A stretch of DNA of 64,000 nt from Amycolatopsis iheyensis (GTDB lineage: Bacteria; Actinomycetota; Actinomycetes; Mycobacteriales; Pseudonocardiaceae). The DNA lies in the NCBI RefSeq assembly GCF_024703995.1, contig NZ_JAMXQV010000031.1, forward strand, positions 62,001-126,000. The letters run 5' to 3'. Of this stretch, positions 7,700-16,106 are shown one piece after another. Both the position numbers and the translations under genes were made by a program. Under the pieces are notes generated by a model that was not told where the DNA came from, searched no databases, and saw only the letters and a list, made by a program, of their open reading frames with translations. The first letter of the stretch is position 1, and the number at the start of each line of letters is the position of its first letter.

Positions 7700-9364
7700 A
7701 TGTCCCCGGGCTCCACCGACGACACCACGCGCTACCTCTGCGCGGCCGCCTACCTCGACCCCCGCTACAGCACGCGGGCGATCACCGAGTTCCTCGTCGA
7801 GCCGACCCGGCCGGTGCCGCCGTCACCCGGGCTCGACGCCGGCCGCGTGCTCACCGAAGCGGTGCGGGCGCGGGCGCGCCGGAAGAACTACGACGTGCTG
7901 CTGGTGGCGCTGATGGCGGTCGTCATCGGGCTGTCGTGGGACAACCCGCTGCTCTACGGCTGGATCGTGCTGTCCGTCGTGCTCGTCCTCGCGCGGGCCG
8001 GCCGGAACGCGACCGGGACCGAACGGACGTTCAGCCCGCGGACGCTCGCCCTGCTGGCCATCGCCGTCGTGGCCGTCTGGCTGTTGCTGACCTTCGGGGA
8101 CGAGATCTTCGGGTCCGGCAGCAGTTATTCGTCGCGCTACGCCGACGACGTCGAGTTCGACGGCTCGCCGGACGGCGACGGCACCGCCCGGTACGTGCTC
8201 GGCATCGTGCTCGCCGTGATCGTGCTGATGGTCGTGACGTTCGAGCGCTGGTCGCTGTGGAACCTGCTGACGACGCGCTTCCGGCGCTACGCCCCGCCGG
8301 CTCCCGACACCGGCAGTCTTTCCGGCCTGTTCACCGAAGACTTCCGCGCACAGCTCGGCCGCTACCGCCGAGAGGACGAGCTCACCGGGACACCCGGCGC
8401 CCCGCTCGTCGTGTACCGGGGCTACAAACCGTTCGTGGGCGCGGGTTTCCGGCGCGACGCCTGGTCGATGGCGGTTCCGCTGGAGCGCGTCGACGACGAC
8501 GGCGCCGACCGCCGCGAGCTCACCACCGAGACGTTGTACGAAGAGATCCGCCGGGCGATCGGCGAGCTCCGCGAGTCGGCCGCGCTGTCCCCGGACCGCC
8601 GGCTGGGCGGGCTGACCGTGACCGAGGCGGTCTTCACCCCGGCCGCCGAGCTCGTCGACCACCTGGGGGAGCCCGAGATCGCCGCCTACCTGCCGGACGT
8701 CGCGTTCCCGCCGCACACGCGGCTGGCCGACGCCGACGTCGAACGGATCCGGCGGGAGCCGAAGGAGTGGGCGCGGTACTACCTGTGCTTCCAGGTCGAG
8801 ACCTGGGACCGGGACCTGGTGCTCACGACGTTCCTGCACGTGGCGGTGGACGACACGACGCTGTACGTCGAGTGGACGCCGTTCATGCTGCCGCCGATCC
8901 GGGCCGAGTACCGCGCCGTGGACAAGATGCGGCCGGAATCCCTGCGCCCGTTCGGGCAGGGGCTGCTCGCCTGGCTGGAGCTGCCGGCGAGCCTGCCCGG
9001 CCGGATCGCGCACCTGGTGTCGTGGATCCGGCCGCCCAAGCGCGAGGCCGGCGTCCTCGACCCGGAGCGCTACGGCGCCGCGAGCACCCTGCGCGAGCTG
9101 GCGTCGGTGAACCTCTTCACCGACTACTTCCAGCTCGTCGACATCGAACGCTACGAGAAGATCATCGGGAGCCGGCTCCTGCCGTCGATCGGCGGGCTGC
9201 TGCGCGACGCCGGGTTCTCGACGGCGAAGTTCGACGAGCAGGCGGCGGTCGTCATCACCAACGACATCACCATCGGCGGCGACAACCGCGCCCCGATCAC
9301 CCAGACCGGGCTGCGCACGCGCCCGTCACGGACGGCCGGCCGAGAGGCCGGAACGGAGGCCTGA
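7700..9364 (+). CDS. Membrane protein with C-terminal IGxDN...ITQTG motif
   Basis: 554 residues from the ATG at 7700 (GAGGGAG upstream). I recognise no catalytic family. There are helices near residues 69-95 (VLLVALMAVVIGLSW, IVLSVVLVLARA), 112-130 (LALLAIAVVAVWLLLTFG) and 170-190 (VLGIVLAVIVLMVVTF), then a large soluble C-terminal region (about 200-520) with no obvious motif. The last 40 residues hold ITNDITIGGDNRAPITQTG, almost the same as the start of the next protein. The stop overlaps the next start by 1 nt, so the two are translationally coupled and probably interact. A signalling or cell-death-type pair is possible but unproven. Confidence 0.85.
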   Translation: MSPGSTDDTTRYLCAAAYLDPRYSTRAITEFLVEPTRPVPPSPGLDAGRVLTEAVRARARRKNYDVLLVALMAVVIGLSWDNPLLYGWIVLSVVLVLARAGRNATGTERTFSPRTLALLAIAVVAVWLLLTFGDEIFGSGSSYSSRYADDVEFDGSPDGDGTARYVLGIVLAVIVLMVVTFERWSLWNLLTTRFRRYAPPAPDTGSLSGLFTEDFRAQLGRYRREDELTGTPGAPLVVYRGYKPFVGAGFRRDAWSMAVPLERVDDDGADRRELTTETLYEEIRRAIGELRESAALSPDRRLGGLTVTEAVFTPAAELVDHLGEPEIAAYLPDVAFPPHTRLADADVERIRREPKEWARYYLCFQVETWDRDLVLTTFLHVAVDDTTLYVEWTPFMLPPIRAEYRAVDKMRPESLRPFGQGLLAWLELPASLPGRIAHLVSWIRPPKREAGVLDPERYGAASTLRELASVNLFTDYFQLVDIERYEKIIGSRLLPSIGGLLRDAGFSTAKFDEQAAVVITNDITIGGDNRAPITQTGLRTRPSRTAGREAGTEA

Positions 9365-9705
9365 TGGGACACCGGATCACGAACAAGGTCAGCATCGGCC
9401 GCGACAACTCGGGCCGGATCACCCAGACCGGCGTCGAAGGCGGGTCCGCCGACGCCGCGGTCACTTCGCTGCTGGAGCTGGTCGAGCGGCTGACGGCCGA
9501 GGTGCGCGGGAAGGACCTCGCGAAGCAGGAGGTGCTGGAGGACGCGCTGACCGACCTGGCCGGCGACCTGCGCGCGGGTGACGCCGCCGAGCCGGCCGTG
9601 GTGCGCAGCCGCTGGGAGAAGGTCAAGGGGCTGCTGGGCGGGGTGGTGCAGTGCTCCGAACTGGTCGCGAAGATCTCCGACCAGGTGCAGAAGATCTTCA
9701 CCTGA
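9364..9705 (+). CDS. Small helical protein with N-terminal IGxDN...ITQTG motif
   Basis: 113 residues; its ATG overlaps the previous stop (TGATG). Residues 5-23 are ITNKVSIGRDNSGRITQTG, sharing 12 of 19 positions with the C-terminal motif of the upstream membrane protein. The rest (about 30-113) is predicted helical: LLELVERLTAEVRGKD, QEVLEDALTDLAGDLRAG, and an amphipathic end LLGGVVQCSELVAKISDQVQKIF. Matching short motifs at facing ends of neighbouring proteins is the pattern described for bacterial amyloid-signalling pairs; that reading here is inference. It converges on the hydrolase remnant. Confidence 0.8.
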   Translation: MGHRITNKVSIGRDNSGRITQTGVEGGSADAAVTSLLELVERLTAEVRGKDLAKQEVLEDALTDLAGDLRAGDAAEPAVVRSRWEKVKGLLGGVVQCSELVAKISDQVQKIFT

Positions 9706-10061
9706 GGAACCTTCGCAGCAGGGCGCCGACTTCGCCGGGCCGTTCCAGCGACGGCAGGTGGCCGGCGTCGTGATCTCCGCCGGCCGGTGCCGGGTGTCCG
9801 GGAGTCGTTCCGTCCACTGTGGAGCGGGTCGGTACACCTGCTCGCCCTGCTCGATCCCCGGGCATCGAGCAGGGCCGGCAGATTCTCGTGGTGGGCGTAC
9901 TCGCCGGGCTCGTCCCCGGTCTCCCCGAAGCCGTAGCGGAGCACCCGGTGCGTGGCGGCGAGCGCGGTGAACTGGGCGTCCCACCTCCGCCGGTCCCCGA
10001 TGGCGGCGTGCGGCAGCACGACCGCAGGCCCCTCGCCCAGCCACCCGACCGTGTCACACAC
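9698..10061 (-). pseudogene. Decayed alpha/beta hydrolase
   Basis: From GTG 10061 the minus strand reads as an alpha/beta-hydrolase N-terminus (GEGPAVVLPHAAIGDRRRWD, then FTALAATHRVLRYGFGETG, then GEYAHHENLPALLDA). It breaks off near 9850. In another frame the last codons read HDAGHLPSLERPGEVGALLRRFL, the usual C-terminal catalytic-His segment, ending at 9698. Only about 121 codons remain where 230-280 are usual; the nucleophile elbow and lid are gone and the two parts are out of frame. The loss of LR/DLR near RYGFGE suggests further small deletions. An 11-bp inverted repeat lies at the break. Confidence 0.75.
9845..9874. repeat. Inverted repeat at pseudogene breakpoint
   Basis: CCCTGCTCGAT (9845-9855) and its exact complement ATCGAGCAGGG (9864-9874) flank 8 nt (CCCCGGGC). 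The repeat falls where homology to the alpha/beta hydrolase stops, so it may mark a deletion junction. Confidence 0.6.
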
Positions 10062-10087
10062 CGCAGTTTTCGCTGAGGGCGAGCGGT

Positions 10088-10093
10088 TAGGGT
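10088..10093 (+). promoter_or_regulatory. -10 element of a leaderless promoter
   Basis: TAGGGT stands 7 nt before the ATG at 10101. This is the usual spacing in actinobacterial leaderless transcripts, fits the lack of a ribosome site, and decides the start. Confidence 0.5.
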
Positions 10094-10100
10094 GCGAACC

Positions 10101-10880
10101 ATGACCGACGGATTCGACCTGACGCGCGACGGCGAAGTCGCCCGGCTCACCTTGACCCGGCCGGAGAAGATGAACGCGATCACCTACGGCATGTGGTCGG
10201 CGCTCCCGGACGTCGTGGCCGAGGTGGAGGCCGACCCGGCGCTGAAGGTGCTGGTCATCGCGGGCGCCGGGAAGCACTTCTCGGCGGGCGCGGACATCAG
10301 CGAGTTCGGCGAGCTGCGCACGACGGCCGAGGGCGCGGCGAGCTACGACAAGGCGGTCGAGGGCGCGGTGGCGGCGCTGACCGCGATGCGCAAGCCGTCG
10401 GTGGCGATGATCCAGGGCAACTGCATCGGCGGCGGCTGCCAGGTGTCGGTCGCCTGCGACTTCCGCTTCGCGGCCGAGGGGTCCCGGTTCGGGATCACCC
10501 CGGCGAAGCTCGGCATCGTCTACCACTTCGACTCGACCCGCCAGCTGGTCTCGCTCGTCGGGCCGGCGCACGCGAAGTACTTCCTGCTTTCGGGCGAGCT
10601 CATCACGGCGGCCCGGGCTCGCGAGATCGGGCTGCTCAACGACGTCTTCGGAGTCGACGAGCTGGAGACCTCGACGCTGGAGTTCGTCTCCACCCTCTGC
10701 TCGCGCTCGCAGGCGTCGATCCGCGGGATGAACCGGATCATCGAGAAGATCGTCGCCGGCCAGGAGACGTCGGACGCCGAGGTCGAGGAGATCCGGTCGG
10801 ACGCCCTGCACGGCGTGGACTACGCGGAGGGCGTCGCGGCGTTCCTCGAGCGGCGCCCGCCGAACTTCACCCACCGCTGA
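10101..10880 (+). CDS. Enoyl-CoA hydratase/isomerase family protein
   Basis: 259 residues from ATG 10101 (leaderless -10 upstream; an alternative GTG at 10092 is less likely). Crotonase fold: GAGKHFSAGADISEF forms the first oxyanion-hole loop, and MIQGNCIGGGCQVSVACDFRFAAEGSRFG the second loop with the CoA site. The usual catalytic Glu around ITPAKLGIVYHFDSTRQL is not evident, so hydratase, isomerase or another crotonase activity cannot be decided. The length is normal. It has no operon partner: a broken hydrolase lies upstream and a convergent glycosidase downstream. Confidence 0.88.
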   Translation: MTDGFDLTRDGEVARLTLTRPEKMNAITYGMWSALPDVVAEVEADPALKVLVIAGAGKHFSAGADISEFGELRTTAEGAASYDKAVEGAVAALTAMRKPSVAMIQGNCIGGGCQVSVACDFRFAAEGSRFGITPAKLGIVYHFDSTRQLVSLVGPAHAKYFLLSGELITAARAREIGLLNDVFGVDELETSTLEFVSTLCSRSQASIRGMNRIIEKIVAGQETSDAEVEEIRSDALHGVDYAEGVAAFLERRPPNFTHR

Positions 10881-10892
10881 GGCCGGCCGGTC

Positions 10893-12680
10893 TCACCGCC
10901 GGGTGAGGAGCGTGACGAACCCGCCGTTGTTCGCCACCGGCACCCTCAGCCGCCCGTCCGCCGGCACCGTCGACTGCTCCCGCAGCAGCCCGGACGGGCC
11001 GTCGCGGAGGGTGTCGGCGAGCCAGAGACCGTGGCCCAGGAACTCCAGCGGCACGTCGATGGTCTTCGCCGGGCTCGCGGAGATGCCGCCGACGAACCAG
11101 CGTTCGCCGGAGCGGCGCGCGAACACCGCTTCGCGGCCCGGCCGCCCGGCCAGCAGCCGGGTCTCGTCCCACACCGTCGGCAGCTGGTTCAGCGTGTGCA
11201 GGGCTTCCGGGCGGGCCTCGTAGTTCTCCGGCTTGTCCGCGCCGTGCTGCCAGCCCGACTCGTAGACGAAGAACGTCGCCACCTCGTGCGCGTCGGTGGT
11301 GTCCCGATCGGACACCACGAACGCGGTCGGCGTGTAGTCCATGCTGCCGACGACGTTGCGGGTGAAGGGGAACATCGTGTTCGTCGCGGCCCGCGTCTTG
11401 AACTGCTCCGCGCCGCGCACGGCCTCGAAGCTCAGCACGTGCGGCCAGGTCCGCTGGAAGCCACGCGGGATGGTCGCGCCGTGGAAGTTGAGCATCAGCC
11501 GCTGCCGGGCGGTCGCCGCCGCCACGTCGTCGTAGAACCCGAACCGCGCCTGCGTGTCGGAGTCCATGAAGTCGACCTTGATCCCGGCCGCGCCCCACGC
11601 CTTGACCAGCGGCAGCCACTTCGCGCGCTCGGCGGCCGAGTCGAGGTCGGTCCAGCGGAACCAGAGGATCACCTCGACGCCGCGGGCACGGGCGTAGCGG
11701 ATGACGTCCGGCACCCAGGACGCGGCCCAGCCCTCGTCGATGAGCAGGTACGGCCAGCCGTTGCGCGCCGCGAAGTCCGCGTACTGCCGCTGCCGCGCCG
11801 GATCGGCGGGACTGTCGTGTTCGGACAGCCACGACCAGGCCACCTTGCCCGGCCGGACCCACGAGGTGTCCTCGAGCTTCGACGGCGGGGCGAGGTCGTC
11901 GACCAAAGTGGACTCCGTGACCGTCGCCAGGTCGCCGGTGATCGCGACCCGCCAGGGCGTCGCGAACGGGCCGCGGCCGGCGACGGTCGCGTCGGCGAGC
12001 TTGATCGCGTAGCCCGGTGTCCCGGCCCGGTGGGTCAGCCGGGCACCGGAGTACCGTCCGTCCACATCGGACTCGGTGAGCAGCGTGTAGCTCCCGCCGC
12101 CGGTGTCGAACAGCGACGGGAAGCCGTAGTCGCCCGCCGGGGCACCGCTCGCGGTGGTCTCGACGCGGACCTTCTCGTAGTTGGGGGAGTAGGGCAGCAG
12201 CCAGGCCGGCGCGGACGCAGGCGGTGTGAACGACGACGCCTCGCCGGTGATCGTCCCGCCGGCCGGCAGGACGTAGCGGTAGGCGACACCGTCGGCCGCC
12301 GCACGCACGACGACCTCGAGGCGGGTGCCGTGGTCCCCGAGGAAGGACAACGTCGTCTCCGCGGCCCTTGCGTGCCGCCGCAGGCGCTTGCCGGTGGTCA
12401 TCGCGTAGTGCTCGTCGACGACCCGTTCGGTGCGGCGGACGAGCCGCAGGCCCCTGGTCAGGTCGGCGGCCTTCGTGCGCAAGCCCAGCGGGGCCGGGGC
12501 GAGCACGGTCGTCGCGCCCCGGGTGACTTCGAAGGTCAGGCCGCCGTCGCCGGTGCGGGCGACCGCGGCGGTCACCGCACCGGTCAGGCTGATGGTCCAG
12601 CGGTCGGCGGCATCGGCGGGCATCGTGGTGACAAGCGTAGTGGCCAGGGCGAGCGCGAGCCCCGCGGTGAAGGGCTTCAC
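10893..12680 (-). CDS. Secreted GH97 family glycoside hydrolase
   Basis: 595 residues, GTG start, with a signal peptide ending near ADA (residue 25). It matches GH97: an N-terminal beta-sandwich, a TIM barrel with WPYLLIDEGW, GVEVILWFRWTDLD, AAGIKVDFMDSD (about residue 365), and FHGATIPRGFQRTWPHVLSFEAVRGAEQF (about 400-420), then a C-terminal beta domain. An Asp in KVDFMDSD rather than the SusB-type base fits the retaining alpha-galactosidase branch (inference). The start lies 7 nt after the stop of the P-loop gene, so the two may be co-transcribed. Confidence 0.9.
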   Translation of the reverse strand: MKPFTAGLALALATTLVTTMPADAADRWTISLTGAVTAAVARTGDGGLTFEVTRGATTVLAPAPLGLRTKAADLTRGLRLVRRTERVVDEHYAMTTGKRLRRHARAAETTLSFLGDHGTRLEVVVRAAADGVAYRYVLPAGGTITGEASSFTPPASAPAWLLPYSPNYEKVRVETTASGAPAGDYGFPSLFDTGGGSYTLLTESDVDGRYSGARLTHRAGTPGYAIKLADATVAGRGPFATPWRVAITGDLATVTESTLVDDLAPPSKLEDTSWVRPGKVAWSWLSEHDSPADPARQRQYADFAARNGWPYLLIDEGWAASWVPDVIRYARARGVEVILWFRWTDLDSAAERAKWLPLVKAWGAAGIKVDFMDSDTQARFGFYDDVAAATARQRLMLNFHGATIPRGFQRTWPHVLSFEAVRGAEQFKTRAATNTMFPFTRNVVGSMDYTPTAFVVSDRDTTDAHEVATFFVYESGWQHGADKPENYEARPEALHTLNQLPTVWDETRLLAGRPGREAVFARRSGERWFVGGISASPAKTIDVPLEFLGHGLWLADTLRDGPSGLLREQSTVPADGRLRVPVANNGGFVTLLTRR

Positions 12681-12687
12681 CGGCGGC

Positions 12688-13215
12688 TCAGGCGTCCAGG
12701 TAGACGTGGAAGTGCTCGGCGACGACGTCGGTCACTCCGGCCGGGTCGAGCCGGCCGTCGATCTCGATGACGCGGATGCCCAGCTCCCGCGCCGACCGCA
12801 CGGCCTGCGCGGCGAGCATCCGGTCGCGGGTCAGCCGGGTGCGCTGCCGCGGGATCGCCGGCTCGTCGGGCCGGTGCCGCAGCTGGTGCTGGCGGAACAG
12901 CTCGGTCGGCACCAGCACGACCATCCGGCTCGGCGAGTCCACCAGCGGCGCGACGAGCTCCGGCCGCAGCCCCCAGCCCTCGGCGACGATCGGCCGCGGG
13001 GAGTCCAGCGCGCGCAGGTCGGCCAGGGCCCGCTCGAACCGCTGCCGCAGCACCGCGGCCAGCTCGTCACCCGCCGGGACGTCGTCGGGCGAGGTGCGGT
13101 CGTCGTGGTGGTAGGTGGTGAGCCCGTGCCGGGTCGCCAGCAGCCGGGCGACGGTGGACTTGCCGGTCCAGGGGGCGCCGCCGATCCACAGCGCCTGGGG
13201 GAGATCGCTGGTCAT
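12688..13215 (-). CDS. P-loop kinase-like protein
   Basis: 175 residues, ATG start without a clear ribosome site. The N-terminus has a Walker A loop, GGAPWTGKSTVARLLA, followed by TTYHHDDR (a likely substrate or Mg site) and a region PIVAEGWGLRPELVAPLV typical of small-molecule kinases of the AAA/shikimate-kinase-like group. A C-terminal Arg-rich helix (RHRPDEPAIPRQRTRLTRDRM) could be the lid. The substrate is unknown. GH97 follows 7 nt later. Confidence 0.75.
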   Translation of the reverse strand: MTSDLPQALWIGGAPWTGKSTVARLLATRHGLTTYHHDDRTSPDDVPAGDELAAVLRQRFERALADLRALDSPRPIVAEGWGLRPELVAPLVDSPSRMVVLVPTELFRQHQLRHRPDEPAIPRQRTRLTRDRMLAAQAVRSARELGIRVIEIDGRLDPAGVTDVVAEHFHVYLDA

Positions 13216-13300
13216 CGTTCGACTATTGCGGCACGGGTGGGCCGGCGCCAGAGTTCGGCGGCCGGTTGAGCCGTTCAGCGCAGAGTGACGCGGCCGGTAC

Positions 13301-14095
13301 TCAGGGGCGCGGGTCGTCCTGGTCGACGACGAGCACGGTGGAGTCGTCGGCGAAGTCCGGCTTCCCGCCGAGCCGGAAGTGGAACCGCGAGCCGGGCCGG
13401 ACGGCGGCGATCACCTGGGTCTCGGCCGTGTCGAGCACGATGATCGAGTGTTCGGCGGTGATGGGCTCCTGCCGCAGCAGCTCGGGCACCAGCGGGATCG
13501 GCAGCGTCCCGCTGACCGAGCCGGAGCCGTCGTCGGCTTCGGGGCCTTCCGGTGCGAACGGCGGGGGCGGCACGAGCCGCGGCCGGCGCCGCCACCAGAG
13601 CCCGGCGATGAGGCCGGTCAGCAGGCCCCCGGTGCCGCTGACGGCCGACGCGAGCCCGACGCCGAGCCCGGAGGCCTCCCGGGCGGGCTCCGCGACCGGC
13701 GCCGGTGGCGCGGTCGCGGGCATCGGCGGCAGCGGGCCGAACTGCACGGCCGGGTCCTTCGCGTCCTCGGGCAGCTGCAGCACCTGGCCGGGCTCGATCT
13801 GCGTGGCGTCGGTGAACGGCGTCCCGTCGGGCCGCGGCCGGCCCTGGTTGAGCCGGAAGATCTCGGGGAAGCGGTTGCCGTCGCCGAGCGCGCGTTCGGC
13901 GATCTTGAACAGCGTGATGTCGTCGGGGTTGTCGGCGTGCGGAACGATGTAGTACTTCACCGGCGGCGGTGGCGCCGGGGTGTCCTGCGCGAGCGCGGGC
14001 CCGCCGACGAGCACGGCGAAGAGGACACCGGCGGCGCCGGCCTGGCCGGCCCGCCCGAGCACGCGACGCAGCGCGGCAACCCGGTTCTCGACCAT
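13301..14095 (-). CDS. LysM-like, single-pass membrane protein
   Basis: 264 residues from ATG 14095, chosen because GGGGAGAGG lies 9 nt upstream (a GTG at 14104 abuts it). It has a signal-like N-terminus ending ALA, then YYIVPHADNPDDITLFKIAERALGDGNRFPEIFRLNQ...IEPGQVLQLP, which resembles the LysM repeat form found in actinobacterial cell-wall proteins. A Pro/Ala linker and one helix (GTGGLLTGLIAGLWW) precede WRRRPRL and a 100-residue tail with ITAEHSIIVLDTAE. The role is unknown; cell-wall association is inferred. Confidence 0.75.
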   Translation of the reverse strand: MVENRVAALRRVLGRAGQAGAAGVLFAVLVGGPALAQDTPAPPPPVKYYIVPHADNPDDITLFKIAERALGDGNRFPEIFRLNQGRPRPDGTPFTDATQIEPGQVLQLPEDAKDPAVQFGPLPPMPATAPPAPVAEPAREASGLGVGLASAVSGTGGLLTGLIAGLWWRRRPRLVPPPPFAPEGPEADDGSGSVSGTLPIPLVPELLRQEPITAEHSIIVLDTAETQVIAAVRPGSRFHFRLGGKPDFADDSTVLVVDQDDPRP

Positions 14096-14307
14096 CGTCG
14101 GCACCCTCTCCCCGGTGACCCCCGCGGGTTCCGGTGTCGCCCTGGTACACGGGGCGGGTGCGGACGTGGTTCAGATCTTGTCCGGGGCAGGGCGTCGTGC
14201 GGCGGGGCATGCGGGCGCACGAGCCGACCGGCCCGGCACCGGATGTGCTGCTGGATCGTGGCGCGGTCAGGGGCCCGGACGGTCGGCGACCTCAGCCGTT
14301 TTCGGAG

Positions 14308-15087
14308 CTAGATCTTGTCCCAGGGCACGGTTTCGTAGGCCGACGCGAGCAGCTCCACCGCGCGGTCCGCGGGCGGCAGCACGAAGTCGTCGACCGAGAC
14401 CACCCCGCGGCCCGGAGTCTCGGAGTTCGTCAGGAACATCGCGTCGTAACCGCCCAGGTCGGCCGGGCGGACTTCACGGGTCTCCTGCGCGACACCCAGG
14501 CGCCGCAACGCTTCCCGCTGCACCAGCATCGTGATCCCGGGCAGCACTTCGGCGTCCGGCCAGACCACCGTGTCGCCGTCGAGGAACCCGGCGTTCCAGA
14601 TCGACGCCTCGCTGATGCGGCCGGCGTGGTCGACGAAGAGCGCGTCGTCGAACCCGGCCAGCCGCGCCTGGCGGGAGTGGTGGATCAGGCCGAACGTGCC
14701 CAGGTGCTTCACCCGCGGCAGATCCCGCTCGTACCGCACGGTGCCCAGGCGCAGCGGCGCCGGGTCGACCGGGTGCGGCGGGAGCGTGCGGACCAGGATC
14801 TCCGGCGTCATCGGCTCGGCCAGCGAGCGCGTGAGCACCATGACCCGCAGGGAAAGCGCGGGTTCGTCCCCGAGCGCCCGCCGGACGCAGAACCGGACGA
14901 AGTCGGGGTCGAGATCGGCGTCGAACAGCAGGCGGGTGCTCGTGACCAGCCGGTCGAGGTGGTGGGCGAGCCCGCGGACCCGCCCGTCCCGGACCTGCAT
15001 CGCGGTGAAGTGACCGTAGGAGGTCATCGCCGCGACGAGGGCGCCCGGGCCGAGCGGGTCCCCGTTCAGCTCGAAACGCGCCGCCAC
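14308..15087 (-). CDS. Class IV PLP-dependent aminotransferase
   Basis: 259 residues, GTG start overlapping the stop of the cyclophilin gene upstream by 1 nt. Fold type IV marks: YGHFTAMQVRDGRVRGLAHHLDRL at the N-terminus, the PLP lysine in LPRVKHLGTFG, ISEASIWNAGFLDG, and the phosphate-binding PGITMLVQREAL. The family includes branched-chain aminotransferase, D-amino acid aminotransferase and 4-amino-4-deoxychorismate lyase; the substrate cannot be decided here. Coupling to a cyclophilin is probably historical rather than functional. Confidence 0.88.
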   Translation of the reverse strand: MAARFELNGDPLGPGALVAAMTSYGHFTAMQVRDGRVRGLAHHLDRLVTSTRLLFDADLDPDFVRFCVRRALGDEPALSLRVMVLTRSLAEPMTPEILVRTLPPHPVDPAPLRLGTVRYERDLPRVKHLGTFGLIHHSRQARLAGFDDALFVDHAGRISEASIWNAGFLDGDTVVWPDAEVLPGITMLVQREALRRLGVAQETREVRPADLGGYDAMFLTNSETPGRGVVSVDDFVLPPADRAVELLASAYETVPWDKI

Positions 15088-15959
15088 TACTGGACGGTCA
15101 CGCCCGTGAACTTCACCTGCTTGGTGGGCGCCCCGGTGCCGTCCTGCGGGTTCGGGTTCGCGATGCCCGCCTTGGCGACCGCGTCGAGCACCTTCAGGCC
15201 CTCGTCGCTGATGCTGCCGAACACCGAGTAGTCCGCCGGGAGGCCGTCGGCGTTGCCGTAGACCATGAAGAACTGGCTGCCGCCGGAGTTCGGGGCGGAC
15301 GTCTTCGCCATGGCGAGGATGCCGCGGCCGTACTTGATCTCCGGGAACGCCTCGTCCGGCATCGTGTAGCCGGGGCCGCCCTGACCGTCCTGCGTCGGGT
15401 CGCCGGTGGCCGCCGGGTCACCGCACTGCAGCATCTGCAGGCCTTCGGTGCCGAGCCGGTGGCACATGGTGTCGTTGTAGAAGTTCTGCTTGGCGAGGCT
15501 GAGGAAGCTCTGCACCGCGCAGGGCGCGAGCGCCCGGTCGAGCGTCAGCGGGATGTCGCCCGCAGTGCTCTTCAGCGTCACGTTCACCGTGCCGGTCGAG
15601 GCGACGTTCTTGCCGTCGGGCAGGTTCACCTTCTTCGGCGCCTTGCCCGTCGTGTCGGTCTTGAAGTCGCACGTCGTCGGGTTCGGCAGCGCCGTCGTCC
15701 GCTTCGGCAGCGCGGTGCGCTGCGTCGGGATCTGGAGATCGGTCGGCGGCGGGGCGGCCGAGGAAGAGGCCGCGGTGTCCGTGCTGTCGCCACCGTTGGC
15801 GCTCACGATCCACACCACGACGCCGGCCACGACGAGCACGGCCACGCCGACCACACCAGCTCCGATCCGCCGGCGCCGCTTCTGCTGCTCTTTCCGGCGA
15901 TCGAGCTGTCGCTCGAGCTTGCGCTTCGCAGCTTCGCGGCGCTGCTGGTTGGTCGCCAC
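15087..15959 (-). CDS. Membrane-anchored cyclophilin (peptidyl-prolyl isomerase)
   Basis: 290 residues. A basic coiled N-terminus (RREAAKRKLERQLDRRKEQQKRRRR) precedes one membrane helix (GAGVVGVAVLVVAGVVVWIV), a Ser/Ala/Pro linker, and an extracellular cyclophilin domain: GDIPLTLDRALAPCAVQSFLSLAKQNFYNDTMCHRL, GGPGYTMPDEAFPE, GILAMAKTSAPNSGGSQFFMVYG. It isomerises X-Pro bonds, probably in exported proteins. In many actinobacteria this gene and the divergent hydrolase are next to relA; here about 9 kb of other genes lie between. Confidence 0.93.
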   Translation of the reverse strand: MATNQQRREAAKRKLERQLDRRKEQQKRRRRIGAGVVGVAVLVVAGVVVWIVSANGGDSTDTAASSSAAPPPTDLQIPTQRTALPKRTTALPNPTTCDFKTDTTGKAPKKVNLPDGKNVASTGTVNVTLKSTAGDIPLTLDRALAPCAVQSFLSLAKQNFYNDTMCHRLGTEGLQMLQCGDPAATGDPTQDGQGGPGYTMPDEAFPEIKYGRGILAMAKTSAPNSGGSQFFMVYGNADGLPADYSVFGSISDEGLKVLDAVAKAGIANPNPQDGTGAPTKQVKFTGVTVQ

Positions 15960-16106
15960 CCCGTACCCTCCAGGTTTCCGCTCGTGTCACACGTCTGAGG
16001 TAGCGGCAGTGTATGGGCACAGCCTGTGAGGACCATGTACAGGGCCCGCTAGTCTCAACCCGATCGTGATCGGCGCCATCCGGCGCGGATGTCCGGGAGG
16101 GGTTCG

